This document shows positions 33,475-41,194 of a stretch of 64,000 nt of DNA, piece by piece. Origin of the DNA: Microbispora oryzae (GTDB lineage: Bacteria; Actinomycetota; Actinomycetes; Streptosporangiales; Streptosporangiaceae); assembly GCF_017896165.1 (NCBI RefSeq), contig NZ_JAFCNB010000024.1, positions 1 to 64,000 of the forward strand, in the 5' to 3' direction. Under the pieces are notes generated by a model. The model was not told the origin of the DNA. It did not search any database and saw only the letters and a program-made list of their open reading frames with translations. Numbering within the stretch: the first letter of the stretch is position 1; every line of letters begins with the position of its first letter. Made by a program: the position numbers and the translations under genes.

Positions 33475-36400
33475 ATGTCCCGGACACACTCCTCCCGGGG
33501 CGCGGCGGCAGCCGCGCGCTCCGGTTCGGACCTGCTCCGCGGCGGGTTCCGCGGCCGGTTCCGGCACCCGGCGGCCGTGGTCGCCGCGTTCGCGGTCGTG
33601 GCCGCGGGAACCCCGTTCGCCGCCGCGCCCGCGTCCGCCGCGGCGGCGCCCGCGTCGACCCTCGTGGTCAGCGCGGACCAGCCCTTCCGCCCGGTCACGC
33701 ACGTCGCGACCGGATCCCTGTACGGCCTCGCCGACGACGCGACGCCCTCCGACGCGCTGGTCCAGGCGATCAAGCCGAACACGTTCGTCCAGATGGCCGT
33801 AGGCGGCCAGCAGCAGGCGAAGGGCGACGTTCTGGTCGTCGCCGACAAGGCGGCCAGGGCGGGCGCGAAGGTCGTCGACCGCCTCTCCGACTACTACGCG
33901 GGCTGGCCCTACCAGTTCAGCTGGTCCACCTGGCCGTCCGTCGTGGAGCAGCAGGTCAAGTCCATGCAGTCGGCCGGGGTGAAGAACCTGGCGGCGTGGG
34001 AGCTGTGGAACGAGTCGGACAACACCTGGCTCGCGGCCAACGGCACCTACGAGGACTTCTGGACGAAGACCTTCCGTCAGGTGCGGTCGCTCGACCCGAC
34101 CACGCCGATCCAGGGGCCGAGCTTCTCCGACAACATCGGCGACATGCAGAACTTCCTGCAGAACGCGGTCGACACGGACACGGTGCCCGACATCATCGCG
34201 TGGCACGAGCTGATCAACTCGGGGAAGATCGTCACCGACGTGGCCAAGGTCGCCGCCATCATGAAGGACCTCGGCATCAGCCCGCGCCCGATCGCGATCG
34301 AGGAGTACGGCGCGCCCGCCGAAGTCGGCATCCCGGGGGCGATGGTCGGATACATCGCGAAGTTCGAGCGCTACGGGATCCACGACGCCGAGCTCGCGTT
34401 CTGGAACGGCTACGGCGCGCTGGGCGACCTGCTGACGGGCACCGGCGGGAACCCGAACGGCGCCTACTGGCTGTACAAGTGGTACGCCGACATGAGCGGG
34501 GACATGGTCACGACCACCCCGCCCAACGCCACGACGGGCCTCGACGGCGCCGCCGCAGTCACCACTGACAAGAAGCAGGTCCAGGTCATCTTCGGCGGCG
34601 GCGGCGGAGCGACCGCCGTCCGCGTCGACGGCCTGGACAAGCTCGACCTGGGCGCCACCGTCCACGCGAAGCTCGAGTACACCCCGTCGTACGGGCGGAC
34701 CAACCCCGCCGCCGGTCCGATCACCATCTCCGACACCGTCTATCAGGTCACCGACGGCTCGATCACCGTGCCGGTGGCGACGAACTCCGTCAACGGCTAT
34801 CACCTGGTGATCAGCGGCGCCGGTACGGCGACCGACCTGCAGAACACGTACCGGATCACCAACCTCAACAGCGGGCTCGCGCTCGGCGCCCAGGGCGACG
34901 GTACGGCCGGAAGCCTCGTCGGCCAGGTCACGGCCTCCGGCGCGGCCGCGCAGCGGTGGAAGCTCCTCTCGACCGGCTCGGGCCTGTACAAGGTGGTCAG
35001 CGCGGCCGGCGGCCTGGTGCTCGGCGTGAAGGACGGCGCGTCAGGCAACGGCGCGTCCGCCATTGTGGAGACCGACACCGGCGACAACTCCCAGCTCTGG
35101 CAGGTCGTTCCCGACGGCAAGGGCCACCACAAGCTCGTGAACTACGACGACGGCTACGTGCTCGGCGTCGACGGCATGAGCAAGGAACCGGGCGCCCAGG
35201 TCGTGCAGTGGAGCGACAGCACCGTCACGTCCTCCGGCACCGGCGGCACACGGGTGGCCGGCAAGCTCGGCAAGGCCCTCGCGCTGTCGGGAAGCAACCA
35301 GTACGTCAACGTCCCGCGGGGCGCGGTGAGCGGTGTCACGGGTGACTTCACCATCTCGGCCTGGGTCAACCCGGCGAAGAACTCGACGTGGTCGCGCCTG
35401 TTCGACTTCGGCACCGGCACGTCGAAGTACATGTTCCTGACGGTCAACAAGGGCACGGGGCTCAGGTTCGCCATCACGACCGGCGGCGCCGGCGGCGAGC
35501 AGCAGATCAACTCCACCACGACGCTCCCGCTCAACACGTGGTCGCTGGTGACGGTGACCGTGTCGGGCACCACCGGCACCCTCTACGTCAACGGCCAGGT
35601 GGCGGGCACCAGCACCAACCTCACGCTGCGGCCGTCCGACCTCGGCGCGACCAACCAGAACTGGATCGGCCGCTCGCAGTACTCGGGCGACGCCTACCTG
35701 GCCGCCGCGGTCGACGACTTCAACGTGTACGGCCGGGCGCTGACCGCGGCCGAGGTGTCCGCCCTCGCGGGCGGGGACGCGGGCGCGGGCGACGTGCTGC
35801 GCTACACGTTCGACGAGAGCTCCGGAACGGCCGTCGCCGACTCGTCGGGCAACGGACGCAACGCCACCGTCGTCTCGAGCCCGCAGCCCGCGACGAGCGA
35901 CGCCGCGGTCCCGGACCACTTCTGGACCCTGGCCGCCTATCCGGCCATCACGGGTGTCTCGGTCGCCGACGGCGCGACCGTCTCGGGCACGCGGACCTTC
36001 ACCGCCGACCTCGGCGGCGCGGCCTCCGACGTCTCCTACACCTACATCGAGCTCAACCGCGGCGGCGTCTGGCTGACCGACAACACCAAGGCGCCGGGCA
36101 GCCACAACGACGGTCTCCACCCCGACCTCGTCGTGGACACCACCGCGTACCCGAACGGCGACTACCAGCTCAAGATCGACGTGGTCGGTACGAACGGGCT
36201 GACCACCGAACAGATCGTCCCGTTCGTGATCGGCAACCCGCCTGCCTGGGTCGGCACCAAGGTGTACGACACCGGTGACCAGGCGACGTACCACGGATCG
36301 GTCTGGCGCGCCCTGTGGTGGACGCAGAACCAGACCCCCGGCGACCCGTACGGAGCCTGGGAGCAGATGGTGACCACGCCGGACGGCACCGCGGTGTGGA

Positions 36401-36525
36401 CCCCGTCCCGGATCTTCGTCTCCGGCGACCGGGCCGACTACCAGGGCGTCGTCTACGAGGCGAAGTGGTGGACCCGCGACCAGACGCCGGGCGACCCCAA
36501 CGGTCCCTGGAAGCGGATCGGATAA
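33475..36525 (+). CDS. Secreted clan GH-A-like glycosidase with ricin, LamG and CBM5/12-like modules
   Basis: 1016 residues; ATG 33475 with AAGGAG at 33458-33463. The signal region runs to about residue 57. The catalytic domain (60-390) is a TIM barrel with putative acid/base in WELWNESDNTW and nucleophile in IAIEEYGAP, as in GH39-like clan GH-A enzymes; the family is not certain. After a beta-sandwich, a ricin-type trefoil starts about 455, but its third repeat is split. A LamG-like domain (about 581-800) is inserted before PDHFWTL completes it. An Ig-like domain and two CBM5/12-like modules (about 922-965 and 972-1016, each with WWT.[ND]QTPGDP) end the protein. Confidence 0.87.
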   Translation: MSRTHSSRGAAAAARSGSDLLRGGFRGRFRHPAAVVAAFAVVAAGTPFAAAPASAAAAPASTLVVSADQPFRPVTHVATGSLYGLADDATPSDALVQAIKPNTFVQMAVGGQQQAKGDVLVVADKAARAGAKVVDRLSDYYAGWPYQFSWSTWPSVVEQQVKSMQSAGVKNLAAWELWNESDNTWLAANGTYEDFWTKTFRQVRSLDPTTPIQGPSFSDNIGDMQNFLQNAVDTDTVPDIIAWHELINSGKIVTDVAKVAAIMKDLGISPRPIAIEEYGAPAEVGIPGAMVGYIAKFERYGIHDAELAFWNGYGALGDLLTGTGGNPNGAYWLYKWYADMSGDMVTTTPPNATTGLDGAAAVTTDKKQVQVIFGGGGGATAVRVDGLDKLDLGATVHAKLEYTPSYGRTNPAAGPITISDTVYQVTDGSITVPVATNSVNGYHLVISGAGTATDLQNTYRITNLNSGLALGAQGDGTAGSLVGQVTASGAAAQRWKLLSTGSGLYKVVSAAGGLVLGVKDGASGNGASAIVETDTGDNSQLWQVVPDGKGHHKLVNYDDGYVLGVDGMSKEPGAQVVQWSDSTVTSSGTGGTRVAGKLGKALALSGSNQYVNVPRGAVSGVTGDFTISAWVNPAKNSTWSRLFDFGTGTSKYMFLTVNKGTGLRFAITTGGAGGEQQINSTTTLPLNTWSLVTVTVSGTTGTLYVNGQVAGTSTNLTLRPSDLGATNQNWIGRSQYSGDAYLAAAVDDFNVYGRALTAAEVSALAGGDAGAGDVLRYTFDESSGTAVADSSGNGRNATVVSSPQPATSDAAVPDHFWTLAAYPAITGVSVADGATVSGTRTFTADLGGAASDVSYTYIELNRGGVWLTDNTKAPGSHNDGLHPDLVVDTTAYPNGDYQLKIDVVGTNGLTTEQIVPFVIGNPPAWVGTKVYDTGDQATYHGSVWRALWWTQNQTPGDPYGAWEQMVTTPDGTAVWTPSRIFVSGDRADYQGVVYEAKWWTRDQTPGDPNGPWKRIG

Positions 36526-36547
36526 CGCCGACCCGCGGAACCTCCCC

Positions 36548-36576
36548 GGGCCGGGCGTCCTGCGGGCGCCCGGCCC
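36548..36576. terminator. Stem-loop between convergent genes
   Basis: A 10-bp stem (36548-36557 with 36567-36576) between the glycosidase stop and the SDR stop. Confidence 0.65.
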
Positions 36577-36596
36577 GGCCTGCGTCTCAGGCCGGT

Positions 36597-37334
36597 TCAG
36601 CCGCGGGCGAGCCAGTCGATGTACCGGGTCGGGGCGATGACGGCGCCGGCGGGAGCGATGATGACGTCGCCCTTGACCGCGGCGAACATGCCCGCGGTGT
36701 CGTCGGTGACGACGGAACGGCTGTCCCCCCTGGCCTTCAGTGTGAGCCTGCCGAGGTCGTCGAGAGGGAGGACGTCGGGCCCGGCGATGTTGCGGACGCC
36801 GTTCAGCGGCGCTCCGACGGCGACCTCCGAGACCGCGGCGGCGACGTCCGCGGCGGCGATCGGCTGGATCGGCGTGCGCGGCAGCCGCACGGTCTTGTCG
36901 TCGGCGGTCCAGGACAGGGCCGCGTCCATGAATTCCATGAACTGCGTGGCCCGCACGATCGAGAACGGCACCCCGCCCGCCCGCAGCAGGTCCTCCTGAA
37001 GCACCTTCGCCCGGTAGTAGACGAGATCGGGCACCTGGTCGACGCCCACGATGGACAGGATGACGAAGTGCCCGACGCCGGCCTGCGCGCTCGCGGTGAG
37101 GAGATTGTCCATCGAGGTCTGGAAGAAGGCGGGAGAGGCGTCGTCGAAGGTGGGGGAGTTGGTGAGGTTGACGACGACGTCCGCGCCCGCCACCGCTTCG
37201 GCCACGCCCGTGCCGGTGATGATGTCGACGCCCGTGGAGAGCGAGTGCGGCACCGCCTCGTGCCCCGCCGCGGTGAGGTTCCGTACGACCTGCGAGCCGA
37301 TCAAGCCGGTCCCACCGATAACTGCGATCTTCAT
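36597..37334 (-). CDS. NAD(P)-binding NmrA-like SDR oxidoreductase, third paralogue
   Basis: 245 residues, VIGGTGLIGSQVV dinucleotide loop, LTNSPTFDDASPAFFQTSMDN, YYRAKVLQEDLL (YxxxK) and SIVRATQFMEF. It is clearly the closest relative of 21879-22613, with most motifs identical. It overlaps the sigma factor stop by ATGA and is therefore the last gene of a VOC-sigma-SDR operon. Confidence 0.9.
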   Translation of the reverse strand: MKIAVIGGTGLIGSQVVRNLTAAGHEAVPHSLSTGVDIITGTGVAEAVAGADVVVNLTNSPTFDDASPAFFQTSMDNLLTASAQAGVGHFVILSIVGVDQVPDLVYYRAKVLQEDLLRAGGVPFSIVRATQFMEFMDAALSWTADDKTVRLPRTPIQPIAAADVAAAVSEVAVGAPLNGVRNIAGPDVLPLDDLGRLTLKARGDSRSVVTDDTAGMFAAVKGDVIIAPAGAVIAPTRYIDWLARG

Positions 37335-38416
37335 GAAGAGCCTCCTGTCGCCGGCGCGCCTGTCGCGGACCGGTCGCCAGATAGGACAAGACAGCCTCCC
37401 TCGTTGTGACAGCCGGACGGCCGCGGCGCCGGGGGGAGTGTCTGAGGGAGCGAGAAGAGGCCGGACAGGCCCGGGTCGCGGAACGCGATGATCCGCCTGA
37501 TCCCCGCGTCGCCGGCCGACAGGACCATCACCGCGTGGAAGTGGTACACACCGTCCGGTCCGCGGTCGTACATGGCGGCCGCGGGCTGCCCGTTGGCGGC
37601 GGTGGCCACCATCCGGAAGGCGCCCGGCGCGGTGAGCACCCGGGACCGGAAGAACCGGCAGACGGCCTCGCGGCCGGCGAACCAGGTGGGCGTGGGCGGC
37701 ATCTCCAGGACGACGTCCTCGGTCAGCAACCCCATCAGCGCGGTGACGTCGGCGTTCTCGAAGGCCGCGACATAGCGGTCCAGCAGCTCCCGCTCGCGCG
37801 CGCCGGAGGCGTCGGACGCCTCCTCCTCGGACGGCGCCACCTGGCCGAGCTGGGCCCGGGCGCGTTGCAGGATGCTCTTGACCGCGGGCACGGAGACGCC
37901 GAGCAGGTCGGCCACCTCCGCCGCCCGGAGCGCCAGCACGTCACGCAGGATGAGGACGGCACGCTGGCGCGGGGGCAGGTACTGCAGGGCCGCGACGAGG
38001 GCGAGGCGCAGGCTCGCCCTTGTCACGACGATGGTGGCGGGGTCGTCCGAGCCGGCGCCAACCAGCCGGTCGGGCACGGGCTCCAGCCAGGGCACCTCCG
38101 GCGGTGGCGCCAGAGGGGTCTGGGGGTCGCCGGAGGGACCGCCGAGCCCGGACGGCAGCGGCCGGCGCTTACGGTTCTCGAGCGCGGTGAGGCAGACGTT
38201 GGTCGCGATCCGGTAGAGCCAGGTGCGCACCGACGCCCGTCCCTCGAACGCCTCGAACGAGCGCCACGCGCGCAGGTAGGTCTCCTGGACGAGGTCTTCG
38301 GCGTCGTGCGTCGAGCCGAGCATGCGGTAGCAGTAGGCCAGGAGCTCGGGCCGGTACGCGGAGGTCAGCTGCGCGAAGTCGTCGACGTCGGCACAGATGT
38401 GGCCCATCCGCGTCAC
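37331..38416 (-). CDS. ECF sigma factor, SigG-like, with SnoaL-type C-terminal domain
   Basis: 361 residues. GTG complementing 38414-38416 overlaps the upstream stop (GTGA); ATG at 38407 is the alternative. Region 2: AYCYRMLGSTHDAEDLVQETYLRAW and FEGRASVRTWLYRIATN. Region 4: LPPRQRAVLILRDVLALRAAEVADLLGVS. From about residue 235 a SnoaL-like domain follows (RYVAAFENADVTALMGLLTEDVVLEMPP). In such factors the C-terminal domain replaces an anti-sigma factor. It is followed by an SDR gene with ATGA overlap; unlike the sigma at 20946, its SnoaL domain is full length. Confidence 0.92.
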   Translation of the reverse strand: MTRMGHICADVDDFAQLTSAYRPELLAYCYRMLGSTHDAEDLVQETYLRAWRSFEAFEGRASVRTWLYRIATNVCLTALENRKRRPLPSGLGGPSGDPQTPLAPPPEVPWLEPVPDRLVGAGSDDPATIVVTRASLRLALVAALQYLPPRQRAVLILRDVLALRAAEVADLLGVSVPAVKSILQRARAQLGQVAPSEEEASDASGARERELLDRYVAAFENADVTALMGLLTEDVVLEMPPTPTWFAGREAVCRFFRSRVLTAPGAFRMVATAANGQPAAAMYDRGPDGVYHFHAVMVLSAGDAGIRRIIAFRDPGLSGLFSLPQTLPPAPRPSGCHNEGGCLVLSGDRSATGAPATGGSS

Positions 38417-38790
38417 CGTCCGGCGGCGGGCCGGGCGCCGAGCTCGATGATCTGCACGTAGTTTCCGACCGGATCCTCCACCGTCGCGATGAGGCCCGGG
38501 CCGAAGTGCTCCACCGGGCGGATCCACCGCGTGACGCCGAGGGCCCTCAGGTGATCCGCGACAGCTTCGATGTCGTCGCAGTAAAAGTTGATCAGTACCC
38601 TGCCGGGCTCACGCGTGCTCTTCTCGAGATCGTCGCGCCGATCGAAGACCAACCGGTTGGCGCCCACCATCAGGACGGTGCCCGGCTCGGCCGAGGGGGC
38701 GAAGGCCGCGCGGTACCAGTCGCTGAGCCGTTCCGGGTCGTCGCTGCCCAGCACCAGGCCGCCCAGCCGGATCGCCGTCGTGTCCGTCAT
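38413..38790 (-). CDS. VOC (glyoxalase/bleomycin-resistance fold) protein
   Basis: 125 residues from the ATG complementing 38788-38790, with AAGGAG five bases upstream. It is a single-chain VOC protein: LGGLVLGSDDPERLSDWYRAAF start, FYCDDIEAVADHLRALGV middle and ATVEDPVGNYVQIIE end. Metal ligands may be the Glu near the C-terminus and a His in VEHFGPG. First gene of the operon VOC-sigma-SDR. It may bind or modify a small molecule sensed with the sigma factor; that is inference. Confidence 0.88.
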   Translation of the reverse strand: MTDTTAIRLGGLVLGSDDPERLSDWYRAAFAPSAEPGTVLMVGANRLVFDRRDDLEKSTREPGRVLINFYCDDIEAVADHLRALGVTRWIRPVEHFGPGLIATVEDPVGNYVQIIELGARPAAGR

Positions 38791-38876
38791 GATCACTCCT
38801 TGATCGTCTTCAGGATCGAGTCACATCTACAGACTCGGAGACCCGAGAAAAGGAATCGGCCGAGACGGCCGCGAGA

Positions 38877-39914
38877 TCAGTCGATCCATCGGCTGCAGCT
38901 GTGGGCCTGGTCGCCGACGAGGGTGACGTAGTCGTTTCCCCGGAAGGCGGCGTTGCGGACGAACGTGTACTTGAGCCCCGGCTTCAGGACGCCGTCGCCG
39001 CCGGGTGTGCTGCGACAGGCCGAGGCGCTGGCCCGCCAGGGCTGGCGGCCGTTCGTCAGCGTCTGGGTGTAGATCTGATCATCCCCCTGGAAGGAGTAGT
39101 CGAAGGAGATCGTGAAATCGTAGGCCGCCTTCTGCGCGATGAACGTCAGCGCGAGATAGTCGGACTCTCCTCGCGGTTCGATGGACAGCTCCTTCGTGGA
39201 GAAGAAGGGCTTCTCGGTGTGCGGCAGCTCGCTGTCGAGCCGCGTGGTGGGCGTGGTTCTGCGCAGGACGGGATCCGGATAGTCGAGGATCATGAAAGCG
39301 TTGGTCGCGTCGCCGGAGCCCGACGGCATGTAGAAGATCGCCCCGGTGGCTATCGGTTGCCTGCGGAGCTTGTTGACGCGGACCGCGTTGACGGAGAGTC
39401 TCCGACCGCTGTTGTTCTCGATGCGCAGCGCGATCTCGATCCCCCCGAGCGAGTATCCCCCGAAGCTCAGACCGTCCGCCGGCGGGGGCGTGGTGTTCGA
39501 GGGGCCGAGATAGGTGTTGAACCTCTCGATCTGTTTGTGCGCCGACTCCGGGAAGACCACGTCGTCCGGCCCTCCCTCTGGAGTGCCGACTCGTTGGACC
39601 TTGAATTTCAGGGCGCTGCCGTACCGGGGCTTCGGAGACGCCGGCGGTGAGCCGGAGGGAAGGCTCGTCGACACGTCGGGTGGATCCGCCGGCGGTGGGA
39701 TCGGCGCGAGAGGGTCGTCCGCCGTGGACGATCTCGAGGGTGACTGATCATGAGGCAGGAGAACGGAGGTCGCGACGGCGGCGATCGCCATGATCACCAA
39801 CGCGAGGCTGAGATACGCGGGCCAGCGGAGCCGGGGACGCCGGTCTCCGATGATGTTGATGTTTCCGGTCTCGACGTTGTACTGGTGCGACTGGCCGGAG
39901 GACTCGTTCTTCAT
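38877..39914 (-). CDS. Membrane-anchored protein of unknown fold with N-terminal RHIM/amyloid-like motif
   Basis: 345 residues, no known family recognised. Residues 3-23 form a Gly/Asn/Gln-rich motif (QYNVETGNINI core) that aligns without gaps to the C-terminal motif of the upstream gene (10 of 21 identical plus F/Y, R/H, V/I matches). Residues 31-53 are one transmembrane helix. A Ser/Pro-rich linker follows, then a beta-rich extracytoplasmic domain (about 90-345) with two cysteines near the end (a possible disulphide). So the motif is cytoplasmic and the large domain outside (or the reverse topology). The ATG overlaps the upstream stop by 4 bp. Confidence 0.8.
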   Translation of the reverse strand: MKNESSGQSHQYNVETGNINIIGDRRPRLRWPAYLSLALVIMAIAAVATSVLLPHDQSPSRSSTADDPLAPIPPPADPPDVSTSLPSGSPPASPKPRYGSALKFKVQRVGTPEGGPDDVVFPESAHKQIERFNTYLGPSNTTPPPADGLSFGGYSLGGIEIALRIENNSGRRLSVNAVRVNKLRRQPIATGAIFYMPSGSGDATNAFMILDYPDPVLRRTTPTTRLDSELPHTEKPFFSTKELSIEPRGESDYLALTFIAQKAAYDFTISFDYSFQGDDQIYTQTLTNGRQPWRASASACRSTPGGDGVLKPGLKYTFVRNAAFRGNDYVTLVGDQAHSCSRWID

Positions 39915-40363
39915 CTTCTGTCGTCGCCCGGCCGCCGCCCGCGGTCGCCCTCGGGTTCGATCTCATGCGCGTTGACGTTGATCGTGCCATGGCCCACGTT
40001 GAACTGGCGGGACCGGCCGTAGGAGTTGTTCGTCATCGTCACCCGCGCCTCACCGGCCGCCCGGGCCAGTTCCACCGCGAACGCCGGATCGGCCGCCAGC
40101 GTCTTCCTGATCCGCAGGCGCAGCGCGGCCACGGCGTCCGTGTCGTCGGGATCGGCGAGCACGTCCGCCAGCTCCTCGGGAACGTCTTCGCCCTCGGCTC
40201 GTTCTCCGAACATGCGCACCAGGACGCGGCGGCCCCACCGGACCGTCGCCTCGGCCGCCTCCTCCTGCGTCCGCGCCAGCACCGCGCCACCGTACGCGCC
40301 CGCGGCCGAGACCACCCACGGCGTCACCTCGGCGGCCACCCGCGTCACATCCACCCCTGACAC
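39911..40363 (-). CDS. Small helical protein with C-terminal RHIM/amyloid-like motif
   Basis: 150 residues from the GTG complementing 40361-40363, with GGAGG six bases upstream. Residues 5-105 are predicted helical and amphipathic, with a Gly/Ala-rich segment (VVSAAGAYGGAVLA) that could associate with membrane. Residues 112-132 carry the motif with core QFNVGHGTINV, matched in the next gene's N-terminus. A charged tail follows. No family recognised. The layout, helical domain first and short beta-arch motif last, resembles effectors of bacterial amyloid signalling, but no NLR/NB-ARC gene is nearby. Confidence 0.75.
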   Translation of the reverse strand: MSGVDVTRVAAEVTPWVVSAAGAYGGAVLARTQEEAAEATVRWGRRVLVRMFGERAEGEDVPEELADVLADPDDTDAVAALRLRIRKTLAADPAFAVELARAAGEARVTMTNNSYGRSRQFNVGHGTINVNAHEIEPEGDRGRRPGDDRR

Positions 40364-40476
40364 CTTCGGCCTCCATTCGCATGGTCGCGGCGTCCGTCGT
40401 CTGCCTGCGACATTAGATGCGAGTGGCTCTTGAAGGAACGCGAACCGGGAAACGGGCCCGTTGACCGGGAGAGGAC

Positions 40477-40511
40477 GGCGAGGCCCGCCCACCGGGCGGC
40501 CGGGCCTCGCC
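40477..40511. terminator. Stem-loop after the broken SDR gene
   Basis: An 11-bp stem (40477-40487 with 40501-40511), between the broken SDR gene and the motif-sharing gene pair. Confidence 0.65.
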
Positions 40512-40554
40512 GCCCCCGCCGTTCACCTTCCGCGCGCGACCTCAGTCCGCCGGC

Positions 40555-41057
40555 TCAGTCCGCGATCATGCCGCCGCTGAGGTCGGCGACCGCGCCGGTC
40601 ATCGCGGCGGCCCGGTCCGACGCCACGAATGCGGCCACGTCGGCGATCTCGGCGACCGTCGGCACCCGCTTGCGCAGGGTGCGGTCCGCATGCGGGCCTC
40701 GAAGGCTTCGCGGGTGATGCCGTAGGCGTCGGCGTGCGGGCCGTACACCTCGGTGAGCCCCGGTGTCTCCGGCATCCTCGCCGCGTTGACGCAGACGACC
40801 CGGACGCCGAGCGGCCCGAGCTCGGCGGCCAGCCCCCGGGACAGCGCCTCGACGGCGCCCTCGTCCATCACGTCCACGGGGTCGACGTCGGCGACGCCGC
40901 CAGAGGCCCGGATCTTCTCGGCGACCACCTCGAGCGTGGCGCGGGTGCGCCCCGCGAGGAAGACCCGTGCTCCCTCCGCGGCGAAGGTGTGAGCGACCGC
41001 GCTCCCGATCGCTCCGCTCGCTCCGTAAATGATCGCGTTCTTGTTTGCGAGTAGCAC
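40555..41057 (-). pseudogene. Broken SDR oxidoreductase gene (internal deletion and frameshift)
   Basis: The start LLANKNAIIYGASGAIGSAVA is a classical SDR Rossmann loop. After VDVMDEGAVEA the reading jumps straight to LSRGLAAELGPLGVRVV, omitting about 75 residues that normally hold NNAG, the catalytic Ser and YxxxK. Near 40680 a frameshift follows: the original frame loses similarity, while the next frame continues RVPTVAEIADVAAFVASDRAAAMTGAV to the normal SDR end. It therefore has neither active site nor intact frame. Confidence 0.8.
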
Positions 41058-41144
41058 TACTCCTCCGAATTTCGAATCGCGTGACGGGTTCTCCGTCGCC
41101 GCTGTCGACTCGCCGGCCCGCCGGAAGGAATCGGAGGAGGAGGC

Positions 41145-41180
41145 GAGCGCCTCCGGCGCCCGCGGGCACCGGAGGCGCTC
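41145..41180. terminator. Stem-loop after the GH54 gene
   Basis: A 12-bp perfect stem (41145-41156 with 41169-41180) just downstream of the GH54 stop. Confidence 0.75.
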
Positions 41181-41194
41181 AGGGATCGATCGGG

